A DNA stretch of 64,000 bases from NCBI GenBank assembly GCA_025617745.1, contig CM046853.1, positions 8,448,974-8,512,973 of the forward strand, given 5' to 3'. The translations under genes and the position numbers were made by a program. The DNA is from Heliocidaris erythrogramma. Taxonomy: Eukaryota; Echinodermata; Echinoidea; Camarodonta; Echinometridae. The notes beneath the pieces are model-generated. The model was not told where the DNA came from. It saw nothing but the letters and a program-made list of their open reading frames with translations, and made no database searches. Each line of letters begins with the position of its first letter. Within the stretch, counting starts at the first letter, position 1. Positions 28,001 through 40,000 of the stretch are shown here, in pieces.

Positions 28001-31000
28001 GAATTCCATCGAAAAAACAATAAAAAACAAAAAGTCGAAAAACAAAGAAATACATAAGAAATTTAAAAAACAATAAAATACATAAGAAAAAAAGGATTTT
28101 ACCGAATTTTTTTTTTGGTTTATTTGATCAGAATCTGACAAAGAGTCTCTATACAAAAAATTAGCAGTTTTGGGGCTTTATTTAATTAATTAGAGCAAAC
28201 CATTAATTTTACGCATAAATTAGCATAATTAACTAGTTGTGACATTTTTCGGAGAAATTGACTATACAGTTTTGTAGATTACGTGGTCGGCGACGTGTGT
28301 GCCGATTTTCGTTGCGAATGCGCGGTGGACGGCCGAGATCTTAGGGGGGGGCGGAATCAGCCCCCCCCCGGCTGTGAGATGGGTCTAAATAACCCGGCTC
28401 TATTAGGGTTAAATGTACGTATGTGCCGTAAAATTAGAGACATTTGCATCCTGACAATTTTGCATATTGTTTAAAACTGCCATGCTTGCAGCAAGACACT
28501 TACGAGAAAGGAAAATAATTCAAGGTTTTGATTTGTTTGCATTGTGTTATTCCAGAGTGTATTAATAATAGTTATCAAGTTAGCACCTTAATGCCTCATT
28601 GCATAACCCTACATTGGGGTGGGTTATACCACACAAAATAACAAATGAGATTCACTGTTTAATTTGTGGCCATGTAAATTTATTACAAATTAAGAGGCAG
28701 TAAGGACTGTTCATGACATTAGTATATCAAGTGCATAGCAACGTATACAGTATGTATAATATAGTTTGACATGTGTGTTGAATTGTTTTTGTCACATTTC
28801 TCTTTAATATTCAATTTCAAGGCGAAAACTGCAAACAAACCCTTAGGAATGTCAGACATACTCAAAGTAAGTTCTATTTCATAAATTATCATTTTTCTAT
28901 CTTCTTTCATATTTGCCAATGCTTATCCTTGTATTTGTGATGTTTTATGAAAACAGAAGGAAATAGCTTTCTCATGAATATCTTTTGATATTTATTTTAT
29001 TCCTACCACAATAAATTCACAGTCTAGGTAATCATGTTCTCTTGATAATATTGAAATGAATAATGCAATATGCTATAAAAGTGTAAGATATAGTTATGAA
29101 AGTGTTTCATTTAAGAATTCTTATAAGAAGCAGATCCAGTATCTTAACCTTGCTAAAGACGATGGCAATGAGAAATAATTGTATTTTGTTTCAGAGCAAA
29201 ATGCAGCACACCTATGAAAAGAGGAAGATCATGGAGAGATATGGGTACACTGGGAAGATGGAGAGATTGGATGCCATCCATAAGTTTCTCTGGTACATCC
29301 TCTATGAGGACAAGGAGGTGAAGGAAGTCAAGCTGGAGCCGATAGAGACATTATCAGCAGGAGCTAATGAGACATCCGCTGTGTCTCCAGGTTTGAAGGA
29401 TCATAAAACAGGACAGGGTAAGGTTAAAGGTCAAGATGGGTTCTGTTAATGAAAAATAAATTGCTAAAACTTGATGAATTTACTCCCATATGTTGCATAT
29501 TCAGTAATTCTGGAGTAGAGAGCTATGATAGCACATTTTCTTTTGAAGGAAATGGGATTATGTAGCAAAGTTTGTTGTGAATGATTTGCACTTCTTTCAA
29601 TATTTCTAAATGAAATACTTCCAGGGCATGTGATTACCGGTAGAATGTTCACTATTATACTTAATGATCTTTATTCATTCACGTTTCCTCTGATGATAAG
29701 TTTAATTTCATTCACTCATCAATCCATATGTTTTCATCCTCAGCTGATATTGTGGTAGCCCAAAGCATCAGAGGTATTACGACGACAGACAAGAAGGGTA
29801 AAGCTTCCAAAGGTGAGAGCTCATTGATTGCAGAAAGCCCTCGGACCCATGTCAAATGCTATCTGGATACCACCGACCCATCAGATTGGAGACGCTACGT
29901 TCCTCCGGGTCAAGGACATGCAGGCAGGATGAAAGGCTGGGCTACGATGAATGACATCTTGTCAAACCTTCCATTGTCTCTCTTTGTCAAGATTAATTCA
30001 ATATTACACCCAGTAAGTATAAATTTATACATATTTCCAAAGAGCATTTCAATTTTTGTGAAGCTGTAGCTTATTGCCAGAAGGGCATATTTCAGTGTTG
30101 AATAATAATACATGTTCCGTCTTGTATCAAACAGACAATATCTGCTGTTGTAAGAAATTGATATTTGCAATGTCTCTGTGTAGTGTTCAGAAAAGCTGAA
30201 ACTATCCAGTTCAGTTTTATTCACATCTGTTGTGGGAATAAGAGGAATAAGATATATACAATTTTCCAAGCCTTTCCAAATTTGCTCCTTTGATTTCAAG
30301 TGAATTAGAACTTGATGAAAAGCAGCATTTATTGGTAAGAATCATTATTTATCAAACCATTCTTTGTATCATGCATAAGAATAATGACCTTTAAGGTTGG
30401 AAGTAAACACAACACAAAAAGTAAGTTCCCCCTAAAGCAAAATGGCGTAACATTTTAACAAAAAGGTTTTAAGCATAATAACTTGGCAGGAGTGTTCCTA
30501 CACTTATTGACTAACTTCTGTGTGAAAATGAGATTGATCTGTCAAGTCATGCATGAGTGAGCACACATTAAAGGGAAAATTGTCACTTTTCAAAAGTCAC
30601 AGGAGTCATATTTTATGCCATATTATTAACAGTGAATTTTTGCATTTCTTGCTTACCGTATTCGCCGGCGGAAAGGCCGCACTATTTTCACTCCAAATAT
30701 TATCCCAAAGTCGGGGTGCGGCCTATGGGCCGCAACAGAGAAAAATAAACTGCCTCCAAAATCCCCACACGTATTGGAATGGACGGGACCAACGTTAGAT
30801 CTAACACTACACTACAGTAGGCCCCCTAAGCCTGTGCTCTATCTCCAACGATGTAGATCTACTTATCTTTCAAGTACTGAAATATTTTCAGTAATAAATA
30901 TAATTCAGAACTAATAACTACATATCTTATCAATATAGTTACAAACACGGCCTCGTTGGTCTTCCGAGGCTGACAAAGCACTCGTACGAAGCTCTCTATT

Positions 31001-34000
31001 GACGCTGATTGAGCTCTAGTAAAGTGCTGAAATCAGCCACCCCGCCCGGTAGATGTTTTCTGTGCTATGGGACGCCAAGTGTGCCCTGACTGCTTCTGTT
31101 ACAAAATCACCCTGCAATTTTACTTTTGTAACAAAATCAAAAGTGGGGATGGATTTTGTAACAAAATCATTAGTGTGGATTGATTTTGTAACAAAATCAC
31201 CAGTGGGGATTGATTTTATAACAAAATCATTGATTTTGTAACAAAAGCAGACAGGGTACACTTGGCGCCCCATAGTAGGGGCTTTGTAAGTTTTAATTTG
31301 TCTTTTGAGCACACCCTTTGTATGTGTTGAGATCAATGGCACCCCCTCAACCTCCGCGCTATTTCAGTGCGGTTGTATCCTTGCCGGATCCTTCACGGAG
31401 ATGTATGTATTTTGTATGGAGAACGGACATTATCGCAGAGGATTTTTCATAGCGCATGTGACGTGCGCGTTACCCTGCATTGTAAGCATAGACCACTGAC
31501 CTCTACCACAAACCACATCGCTCTCGGAAGAGTAACATGGCTTCAAGTGCTCGCACGCGCGGGAATGGGCGATGATCCGTCCAGGTGGTAGAGGTCAGTG
31601 GCATAGACATTGTAAGTCGTGGCAAAGAGCTTAAAAGCTAAGATAGGGCATTCCCAAAATTTTATGTAACGTAAGTGGCCTCATATGGGGAAGGCCAAGG
31701 GCGCCCTTCCCTTGGCCGTTACATCGGACCCTTTACACAATCGGGAGAGTGTCCTATCTTTCTCTTCACGATCTTTGGTCATGGCAAGCCCATGTTTCAG
31801 CTTGCAAATCGTCGTGACGACGTTTTCAATTTCCTCTTCGAAACCATCATGCTGTATTATGTATTTTTCTGTCTTTGGATGTCACATAGGGAACCTTTGA
31901 TGGAATATGCACCTATGTAAGATATCTCTTCACGGTTTTTTAGAGTGGTGGAAACATTTCCTTTCCAATTTCATTTGTGATTGTGCCTCAATTTGCGAGT
32001 TGCATTCACGGTTGATAGTCCTATTTGTTGTCGAATTTTTACTAGGTCTAGGAGACGGCATGTACCGTATACTTACCGGTAGTCTACAAAGATGTATGTG
32101 TTTGCGAGTAGTACTAGCGGCTTCGTCAGATTCTCTTCAACTAAAGTTCAACTTTTTAAATTCTTAATGACATAAAGCAAAGACATCTAGGAATAATCGT
32201 CTTCAAATAGTCAATACAATAAAAAGTTTGGCCCTTGTTTTTTCGTTGGATGATATTTGGGGAGGGGGGGCAAAATTTCTTATGCTTTTTTTTTTCTTCA
32301 AATGAGTTGTCAAAGTTGGCGAATACGGTAATTTTAAAGTGTGCTCACTCAACCAGCCAGAAAATTACCTCTTGTGTTTACACAATTGACAACTCATTTT
32401 GGTAGCAATATCTGCTGTTAATTTTTTCAATAATCCGAATGGATTTTGCCATTTCAAAGTTAAGAGAGTTGAACATCGCTACTTTCCACTAAAATTGTGC
32501 TCACCAAACCGTGCAAAAACACGAAAAGTGTCAGGATAGGTGCGAAAGGGTCAAACGATGGATGATAAACAACTACAGCACTTGAACAAAAACCAGAAAC
32601 AGAATTCGCCAAAATGACCCCCAAAAATGGCTCTTGTGACTTTTGAAAAGTGACAATTTTGCCTTTTTTTTTTTTTTTTGACTCGACGGATCAATTTCAT
32701 TTTCACACAGAACTTAGTCAATAAGTGTAGGAACACTCTGACCAAGGTATTTTAATAATAATAATAATAATTGAATTTATATAGCGCTCTATACAATGGT
32801 TTCAAAGCGCTTTACAATGACATAATAGAGACTTATTAAACATATATATGACAGTAATCAAAGGAAAGTTATAATATGAAAAATCCTAGGACAAATGAAA
32901 TAATACATAACTAATTAGTAATTATAATACGAAAAGATGTGTCTTTAGAAGAGATTTGAAGGATTCAAGAAATTACCATCTCATTATTATTCAACATTTT
33001 GTTCGAAACTTTTTCGTTAAAAAGTTATGCCATTTTGATTTAGGGGGAACTTACTTTTTGTGTTGTGCTTAGAATGAATCTGTTTATATAGTATGATTTC
33101 AATGTTGAATATGATAATTTATATGGTGTTGGTGTAGGTGGTGATAGTATTCATGCTAATTATGATTCTTCATGTTTCCACAATATACCTTTGATTTAAA
33201 CATATTATTAAAGTGGTGATGACATTGAGATGATGCCAGGGATAGTGGTGATGTTGATAATAATGAGATGGTAATTTTGCTGCTGTTGATAATCGTCGTG
33301 GTAATGATGAGGAAGGTGTTAGAGATAATATCAGTGACAATACGAAAATTCGATCAAATCATTTTTTGACAGGTAGCAGGCTTGGATGAAGCTTTGGAGC
33401 ATCCTCGAATAAGACACTATCCCATCAACATTCTTCGTCTTCACCTATTCCATGGGTGTGATATCAAGCGTACAATCAACAATCTTCACACCTGTCTGGT
33501 AGCTCTTAGTGGCATGGGTCTTGTCTACTTTGATCGTGATCAGAAAAACCAACTCCGAAACCAGGTGGGTCCTTTTAAGCTTTAAGGGTATATATAGTTA
33601 TACTTTTATCTTCCCTCTCCATGAAAAAAGGAGATTGATCAGTTTTATAAAGGAATGAAATAAAAAATCAACTTAATTTCAAGTTCAAGTTTCTCTCAAT
33701 AAGAGAAACCAGCAATACAGATATGTGTGCAGTTAGAATAATGAGAGAGAGAGAAAGAGAAACAAAAATATTTTGTAACTAAGTATTGCAGACATAATTA
33801 TGAATATGTTGGGGGAGGGTAAACCCATAAAAGTAACTGGCCTTACATGGGAGAAACCATTTCGTACAGTTTAGATATGATGGAGAAATCTATTGAAGTA
33901 TGTATTAATGATTAGCAAATTCTATGTTGAATTTTGTATCATAATGGACCAATGATCTGAAAAGAAACAGTGTGTTATGAAAAGACATAAAATCATCCCT

Positions 34001-37000
34001 CAAAATTCTATGAGATATTCAAATTTTAAATGATGAAAGTGCCTGAATGGCAAATATGATGTTATATCAGGACCCGCATCAAAGTTAACTCACTTAAGTT
34101 CCGTGCATTCTAAATTTTATGTAAGTATCTTTACTAGTCTATTTACAAGTCACTTTGACACTGCTTTAGAGTAAAATTACAGTATTTGAAATTTGAATAT
34201 CTTTATACAGGAATTATATCTAAAGCTGATGTTCCAGATGTAGTATACCAGCATGGATCCCAAACCTACATAGATACATATATTTTGGTGATTGGGCCCC
34301 TGTTGATATTTCACAGACAACATCTGCTTTCATTCATGATGCAGTCCTGATGTATCACCCATACAATAGACATTTGGAAAATATAATATACTGTGTACAA
34401 GAAATGTGTGAATAAAATAAAGCTTGTTACCGTCAGTAATAATTTTTTAATATACATGTATCTTCTACTTTTATTTACAGGTGAACTTCTACCTGTGTCG
34501 ATCAGGATCACTGTTCGACACTACCAGCTCAGCCCCAGGATATGATCAGATACAGGATAAGGAATATCCTAAGAGAACATATAAATTCACTTCACTTGAA
34601 AATGTGGCACAGTTCTGGTTAGACTTCAAGATGACCTGCTTCAGCACACCTCTCGGTAAATAAAAGTCTTTGTCATATGGATGCTTAGAAGTAATTATAT
34701 AATATTGAATGCCCTTGAATGGGATACAAGAGTATATTGCACTAGCCGATGAGTCTATTTCACAATTAGGCACAACTGGTGAAGTATTGTTAATGCATTT
34801 GCACACTCCAAACCATGAGATATGGAATGATATATAGCACATTCAATATATTTGATTTAATTCATAGAATTTTTTAAAATATCAATGTCTACATCATGAT
34901 GCTTTGGTAAAATTGTGAAGATAAAGAGTAACTGCAATTACCGTCCAAACAATGATTTTATCTTATGTTGTAAATAAAGAAAAAATTGTAAAGATCTGCT
35001 GGAGATCTTTGAGTGAATATTGCACCCACAATTTTTATGCCTCCGCCCACCAAAGGTGGTGCCGGAGGCATATGTTTTTGGGTTGTCCGTCCATCTGCCA
35101 GTCCATCCCACTTTCTCGTTAACGCTATATATCAGGAACCTTTTAAGCTATGAACTTAAACTTGGTGCTAGTATGCATCACCATAGGAAGACGATCTGAT
35201 AAGATTTTGGGGTACATAGGTCAAAGGTCATGGAGGTCAATATCTGATATTTCATGTTTTAGTTTTGTTAAAGCGATATCTCGAGAACCGTCTGAGGTAT
35301 GAACTGCAAGTTTGGTGCTTGTATGCATCACCATAGTGAGACAAACTGAATAGATTTTGGGGTAAGTAGGTCAGAGGTCAAAGTCATAGAAGTCAATATA
35401 TGTGAAATGGTTTTTTTTTTATAGTTATCACCATATCTCAACCTTTATAGCTGTGAATTTCAAACCTTAATCACCATAGTGAGGCAAAGTGATTAGATAT
35501 TAGGTTTAGTAGGTCAAAGGTCATAGAGGTCAGTATACCTGAAATTAAAGATTTGTTAGTCTTTTTATCACCATATCTCAACTATTTTGTTTGCATGATT
35601 AGGAGGAGATAAAGTTATTAGACTTTCGGATTGTTAGGTCAAAGGTCAAAGGTAACAAAAAAGTCAATTAACATGTAATTGTAGGCTTTTTATTCTGGTT
35701 ATCGCAATATTTCAAAAACAGTATGAGCCATCAACTGAATTTAGGCAAAGGCATATAGGAGACACAGTCGCATTCATCTTGTTTGCAATATGTTTATGTA
35801 GGAGTGATCAAAAAGCAGTCTACCAAAGTAATTAAGGACAGCAAGATGTTAATCATGGTAGCAGACAGTATCCATGAAGCTCCACCTGATCCTGTCAACA
35901 TACCTGGAGACCATCGGGGAGCTGGTGGATTAGATACCTCATTCTTTGCGTAAGACATGCTTCTCTTTTGATGATTATGATTTTTATGTTTTTTTTGTAA
36001 CTGTTACTGAGCAAACAAGCAAAACAGTTTGTAGTATATTATCATCCTTGTTATTGTGCAAGTTGTGCTTTTTGGCAATTGTGAATTGTTCTAGCAAGTT
36101 CTAATTTACTGCAATAAATCATATATACCTACCTATTATGCCTGTAGTCTTGACTACGGGACCCCTTCGAGAATTTAACACACATGAGTCACAATATTGT
36201 GCGCACCCCCCGTAATCCTATTGTCCCCTTCGCCACTCACGCGCGTCAACACGCTACGGCCATCTTCCTCTTTCTTGCTCGCCCCCGACGAGATAGGACG
36301 TATAGTCACAGCGCTCCTGAAATCAGGTCGTATAGTATCTTTTAGGTGCGCTTTTTCGCACATTTAAAGCACTTTTAGGTACATATATTCGCTTAGATTA
36401 TAGTACTGTGTGTTTTAGTAGTCACTTTTGCCGATTGCAAGGGATTTTTGATATCCTTTTCTTGGCATTTATTTTTCCCTTTCACGGTCAGCCCCACGTA
36501 GATATTTCTGTGTGTTTGCGGGTGTTTCCGTTTGTCACCGAGCCTTTGGGTTCGGTGTTTGTTCTTACGGTTTTTTGGCTGTGAAAATCTTTTGTGCGTA
36601 TCTCTCAAATAAATTTTACTCTTATTTTACTGCATTCAGTTGAAGTATTTCTTATTTTGAAAAGTATACTTTTTTGTCTGTTTTATTGCAGTGGTATGAA
36701 TTCGGAAGAAGAAGCAGCTAGGTCACGGAGACCTGCTTCTTCCGAAGAGTCGTCTAGCAAGACGACTCGGCCTTCCAGAACTCTCCCGAGTACTTCGGTA
36801 CATGGGGGAGGGAGGAGGGCTAAGGGTAAGTTGCCTAGTGGTGTTTCCTTGCAGAGTTTGCCAGTTTCGGAGCTTGCGGCTTCGGGACGGGTGGCGTTAA
36901 CTGAATCGGGATTGTCAACTCCGAAGCCCGTGGTTTCGGGGTGGGTGGCGTCAGATTCTAGTGGTTTGGATATCTAACGAATCCAATCCCCCGGTCGCTG

Positions 37001-40000
37001 AGACCAGAGGGGGGGCTGTTGTTTCCCGTACGGTAGCGTTCACTCGCTCTGATCCGTTAGGGGAGACGCGCCCCACTACTGCAGGGCAACCCACGGGCTT
37101 AGTCCATGTTGGTCTGGGTTCTCAAACCCTAGCCCCCGGCAAACGCCATATGGGGGAACGAGTACTTTCTGGGCTGTCTCAGTTGCCAGCTGATGGGAAT
37201 GCTCGAGCTAACAATTATGGACGCTCTTCGGAGCAACAGGTGTTTTCACCTGAGTGCGTGACTACTAGTGCTCCCCTATTGCTGCTTTCGAGGGGTCCAA
37301 TAGCGGGTTCACACGCCTTTAGTAGTCATCGGGCACAAACCGAGTCATCTCGGTCTGCCCACGCACTGGGAGCTTTTAGCTCCCAATCCATGGCTACTGC
37401 ATCTTCTTGCTTAGCCAATATGGGTGATTTGGGCGATTCTCTAGGCTTACGCCATGAGCGCTCCAATCCCTTTTTGGGAAGTGAACGTCCCTCCGCGGAG
37501 GGATCGGTTCGTGTTTCCGAAGTGGCTTCGGAGATCCGAATGAATCCGATTAAGCGTTCTAACAAAAGGGTTTAGGCTACGACTCTTGTCGAGCCAGCCA
37601 AGAAAAAGGCCAAGAAGTAGGCAAAAAGTGGCAAGGCTTTGCCGGCCTCTTGCCCGTCTGGCCTGGCTAACCCAGCTAGCTCCTCTCAAGCTGACATGTT
37701 CAGCATGATGCGGGCTTTTGCTCAGAATCAGGGTTGGTCCTTTGTACCGGCTACTTCAACCCTGACTTCTGTCCCTATTCAGGGGTCTGACTTTGAGACT
37801 AATCAGCCTTTTGTGTTGGATTTGTCTTTGAGTCGGTTTCGCATGTGCCTCCTATTCCCGCGGCCCTTGGGGCGCCGCTGGGCGAGGAGACTTTCGTTGA
37901 ACCATGCGGGGCTCTGCCTGCTGAGGCCTTTGTTAGCGTTCCTTTGTCTCTTTCCACTCGGGTGGAATCAGATTTGGGGCTGGCCTCTCAAGCTTCGTTT
38001 TTGAATCGCTTGGGCAGGCGGAGTCTCAATCGCTCGCCCTCTGTGGGGTGGAAGCGATTGCTTTGTTATCCAGATATCTCTCTGGATTTTAGTCAACCCG
38101 CGCGCAGGGTTCGACTTCGCGTTGGTTTAAGCAGCGGGATTCCTGCTGAGTCCTTTGTTGGCGTTCCTTTGCCGGGTCATCCCGGTCCGCCCTTGCTCTG
38201 GGCGCCTTGGCGTCCGGCCCATGGCTGTTGCATCTCCTTGCTCGGCCGATATGGGTAATTGGTGCGCGTCTTTGGGTTCAATACCCTCAGCGCACTTCTC
38301 CCATAAAGGGAGGTGAGCGTCCCTCAGTGGAGGGTTCGGTTCGTGTTCCCGAAGGGCTTCGGGGATCCGAACGAAACCGAATAAACGCTCTGAGTAGCGG
38401 GTTTCGACTTAGGCTCTTTTTGGGCCAATCAGAAGCCTAGGGAAGGGGCTAAAAGAGGCAAGGCTTTGCCTGCCTCTTGCCCATCGGGTTTAGCTAACCC
38501 TCCGGTCTCTCAAGCTGAGATGTTCAGTGTGAGATGGGCTTTGCCCAGACTCAGGGCTGGTCCCTTGTACCGGGATTCACATCCCCTGCTCTTGTCCCTT
38601 TTTTGGGTCGGACATCGAGACTAATTAGCCTTTTATGGTTTATTCTTCTTTGTCTGTGATGAGATCACATGAGCCTCCTAGTCTCGCAGCCTCGGGGCTC
38701 CGTCGGGTGAGGAGGCTTATGGCGGTTCATGCGTGAATCCGACCGTTTCGGCCTTTGTTCGTGATTCTTTGTCACGATCATTTCAGGCGGATCCAGTTTT
38801 GGAAGCGGCCTCTCAAGCTTCGGTCTCCGAATCGCTGGGGCAGGCAGAGCCTTAGTTGCTCTCCCTTTGTGGGGTAGAAGCGATTGCTTTGTTCTAAACT
38901 TTCCCTGACTTTTAGTCAACCCGCGCGCAGGGTTCGACTTTGCTTGGGTTCAGGCAGCGGGATTCCTCCGAGCGTTTTTCTCTTGCGGAGGATTTCTAGC
39001 TGGATTTTGGATGCATTGAAGCGGTGCTTCTTTTGAGCGTCATGTTTGGTTTGCAGTAGTCATAGTTTTCCACTGCAGCTGCCTCGGTCATGTACCGTCG
39101 CAGAGTATTGGTTGGTGGCTGTCTTCGTTCCTTTCTCCCCGCTTGGGAGGCCATCTCCGCGGACGCTTTTGTTCTCTTTGACGGACGAGACGGATTCTTC
39201 ATAGATCTGTCCGCCCCGCTCCCCGGAGGTGCTATAGGAACTCGGTCACCTCACAGGCTGTCCCTTTTTTTTTTTTTTTTTTTTTTTTTCCCTTTCTCCG
39301 ACTTTTGTTATTCCCAAGCGCTTGGGAAAACTTCAGTACTTTTTTGGATGGAGACTCTCGCCTCCATTCTCCCGTTGATCAAGAGGAAGGACTACGCGGT
39401 CTTGATAGTTTCGAAGATGCGTATTTCCACTTTCCCGTTCATCGCGCTTTGCGCGATCTTCTGGGGTTTTTCTTCCTCTCAGAGACTTATCGTTTTCGCA
39501 CTCTTCCCTTCGGGCTGTGCCCAGTCCCTCGGGTTCTTACTCAGGTGGTAGCCGTGCTGGCAGCCTCTCTGAGGCGATGCGGCCTTCGGCTATTTTTTTT
39601 TGCTACCTGGACGATTGGCTTCTCCTAGCGGAGTTGCGCGATTGTTTGTTGGACGAGACTAGTTTGCTCGTCAATCTTACTCAAGACTTAGGTTTCCTAA
39701 TAAATTGGGAAAAGTAAGAGTTAGTTCCCACTCGCAGCCCAGTTTTTTCTGGGGGCGGTGTTAGACATAAGGAATCAGTTGGCTCGGCCCAGTCGAGACA
39801 GGATTCTCACCATTGTCTCTGCGGCTCGCAAGCTCTTGCTGGCCAGAAGAGTCTCGGCCAGACAGTGGCTTCAGTTTCTAGGTTATCTAGCCAGTCTAGT
39901 CGATGTTTTAGAGGACTGCCGGCTCCTCATGAGACCCTTTCAGAGACATCTCCTCAGGTTCTTCAAGCCGGGAAAAGACTCTCTTTTGGTCTGGATTCCA

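Larger units (their letters stand above)
30653..32332. mobile_element. Nested element with TTACCGTATTCGCC termini
   Basis: TTACCGTATTCGCC at the left and GGCGAATACGGTAA at the right are 14-bp perfect inverted ends. The interior has no supported gene; it carries the two MITEs below. Confidence 0.55.
30408..33071. mobile_element. 2.7-kb element with about 200-bp inverted termini, host of several insertions
   Basis: CACAACACAAAAAGTAAGTT at 30408 and its complement ending at about 33071 open arms that also share AGTGTTCCTACACTTATTGACTAA-type and AATTGTCACTTTTCAAAAGTCACA-type blocks. The right arm is split by a repeat with TATATAGCGCT (32754-32950). Inside lie the element at 30653-32332 and two MITEs. 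No coding sequence was recognised. Intron 18. Confidence 0.72.

Noticed and set aside
31053-31241. Repetitive VTKS-type open frame
   Set aside because: Produced by the 34-bp palindromic repeats of a MITE.
36120-36270. Retroviral long terminal repeat
   Set aside because: The terminal repeats are inverted, not direct, and there is no integrase, protease or envelope gene.
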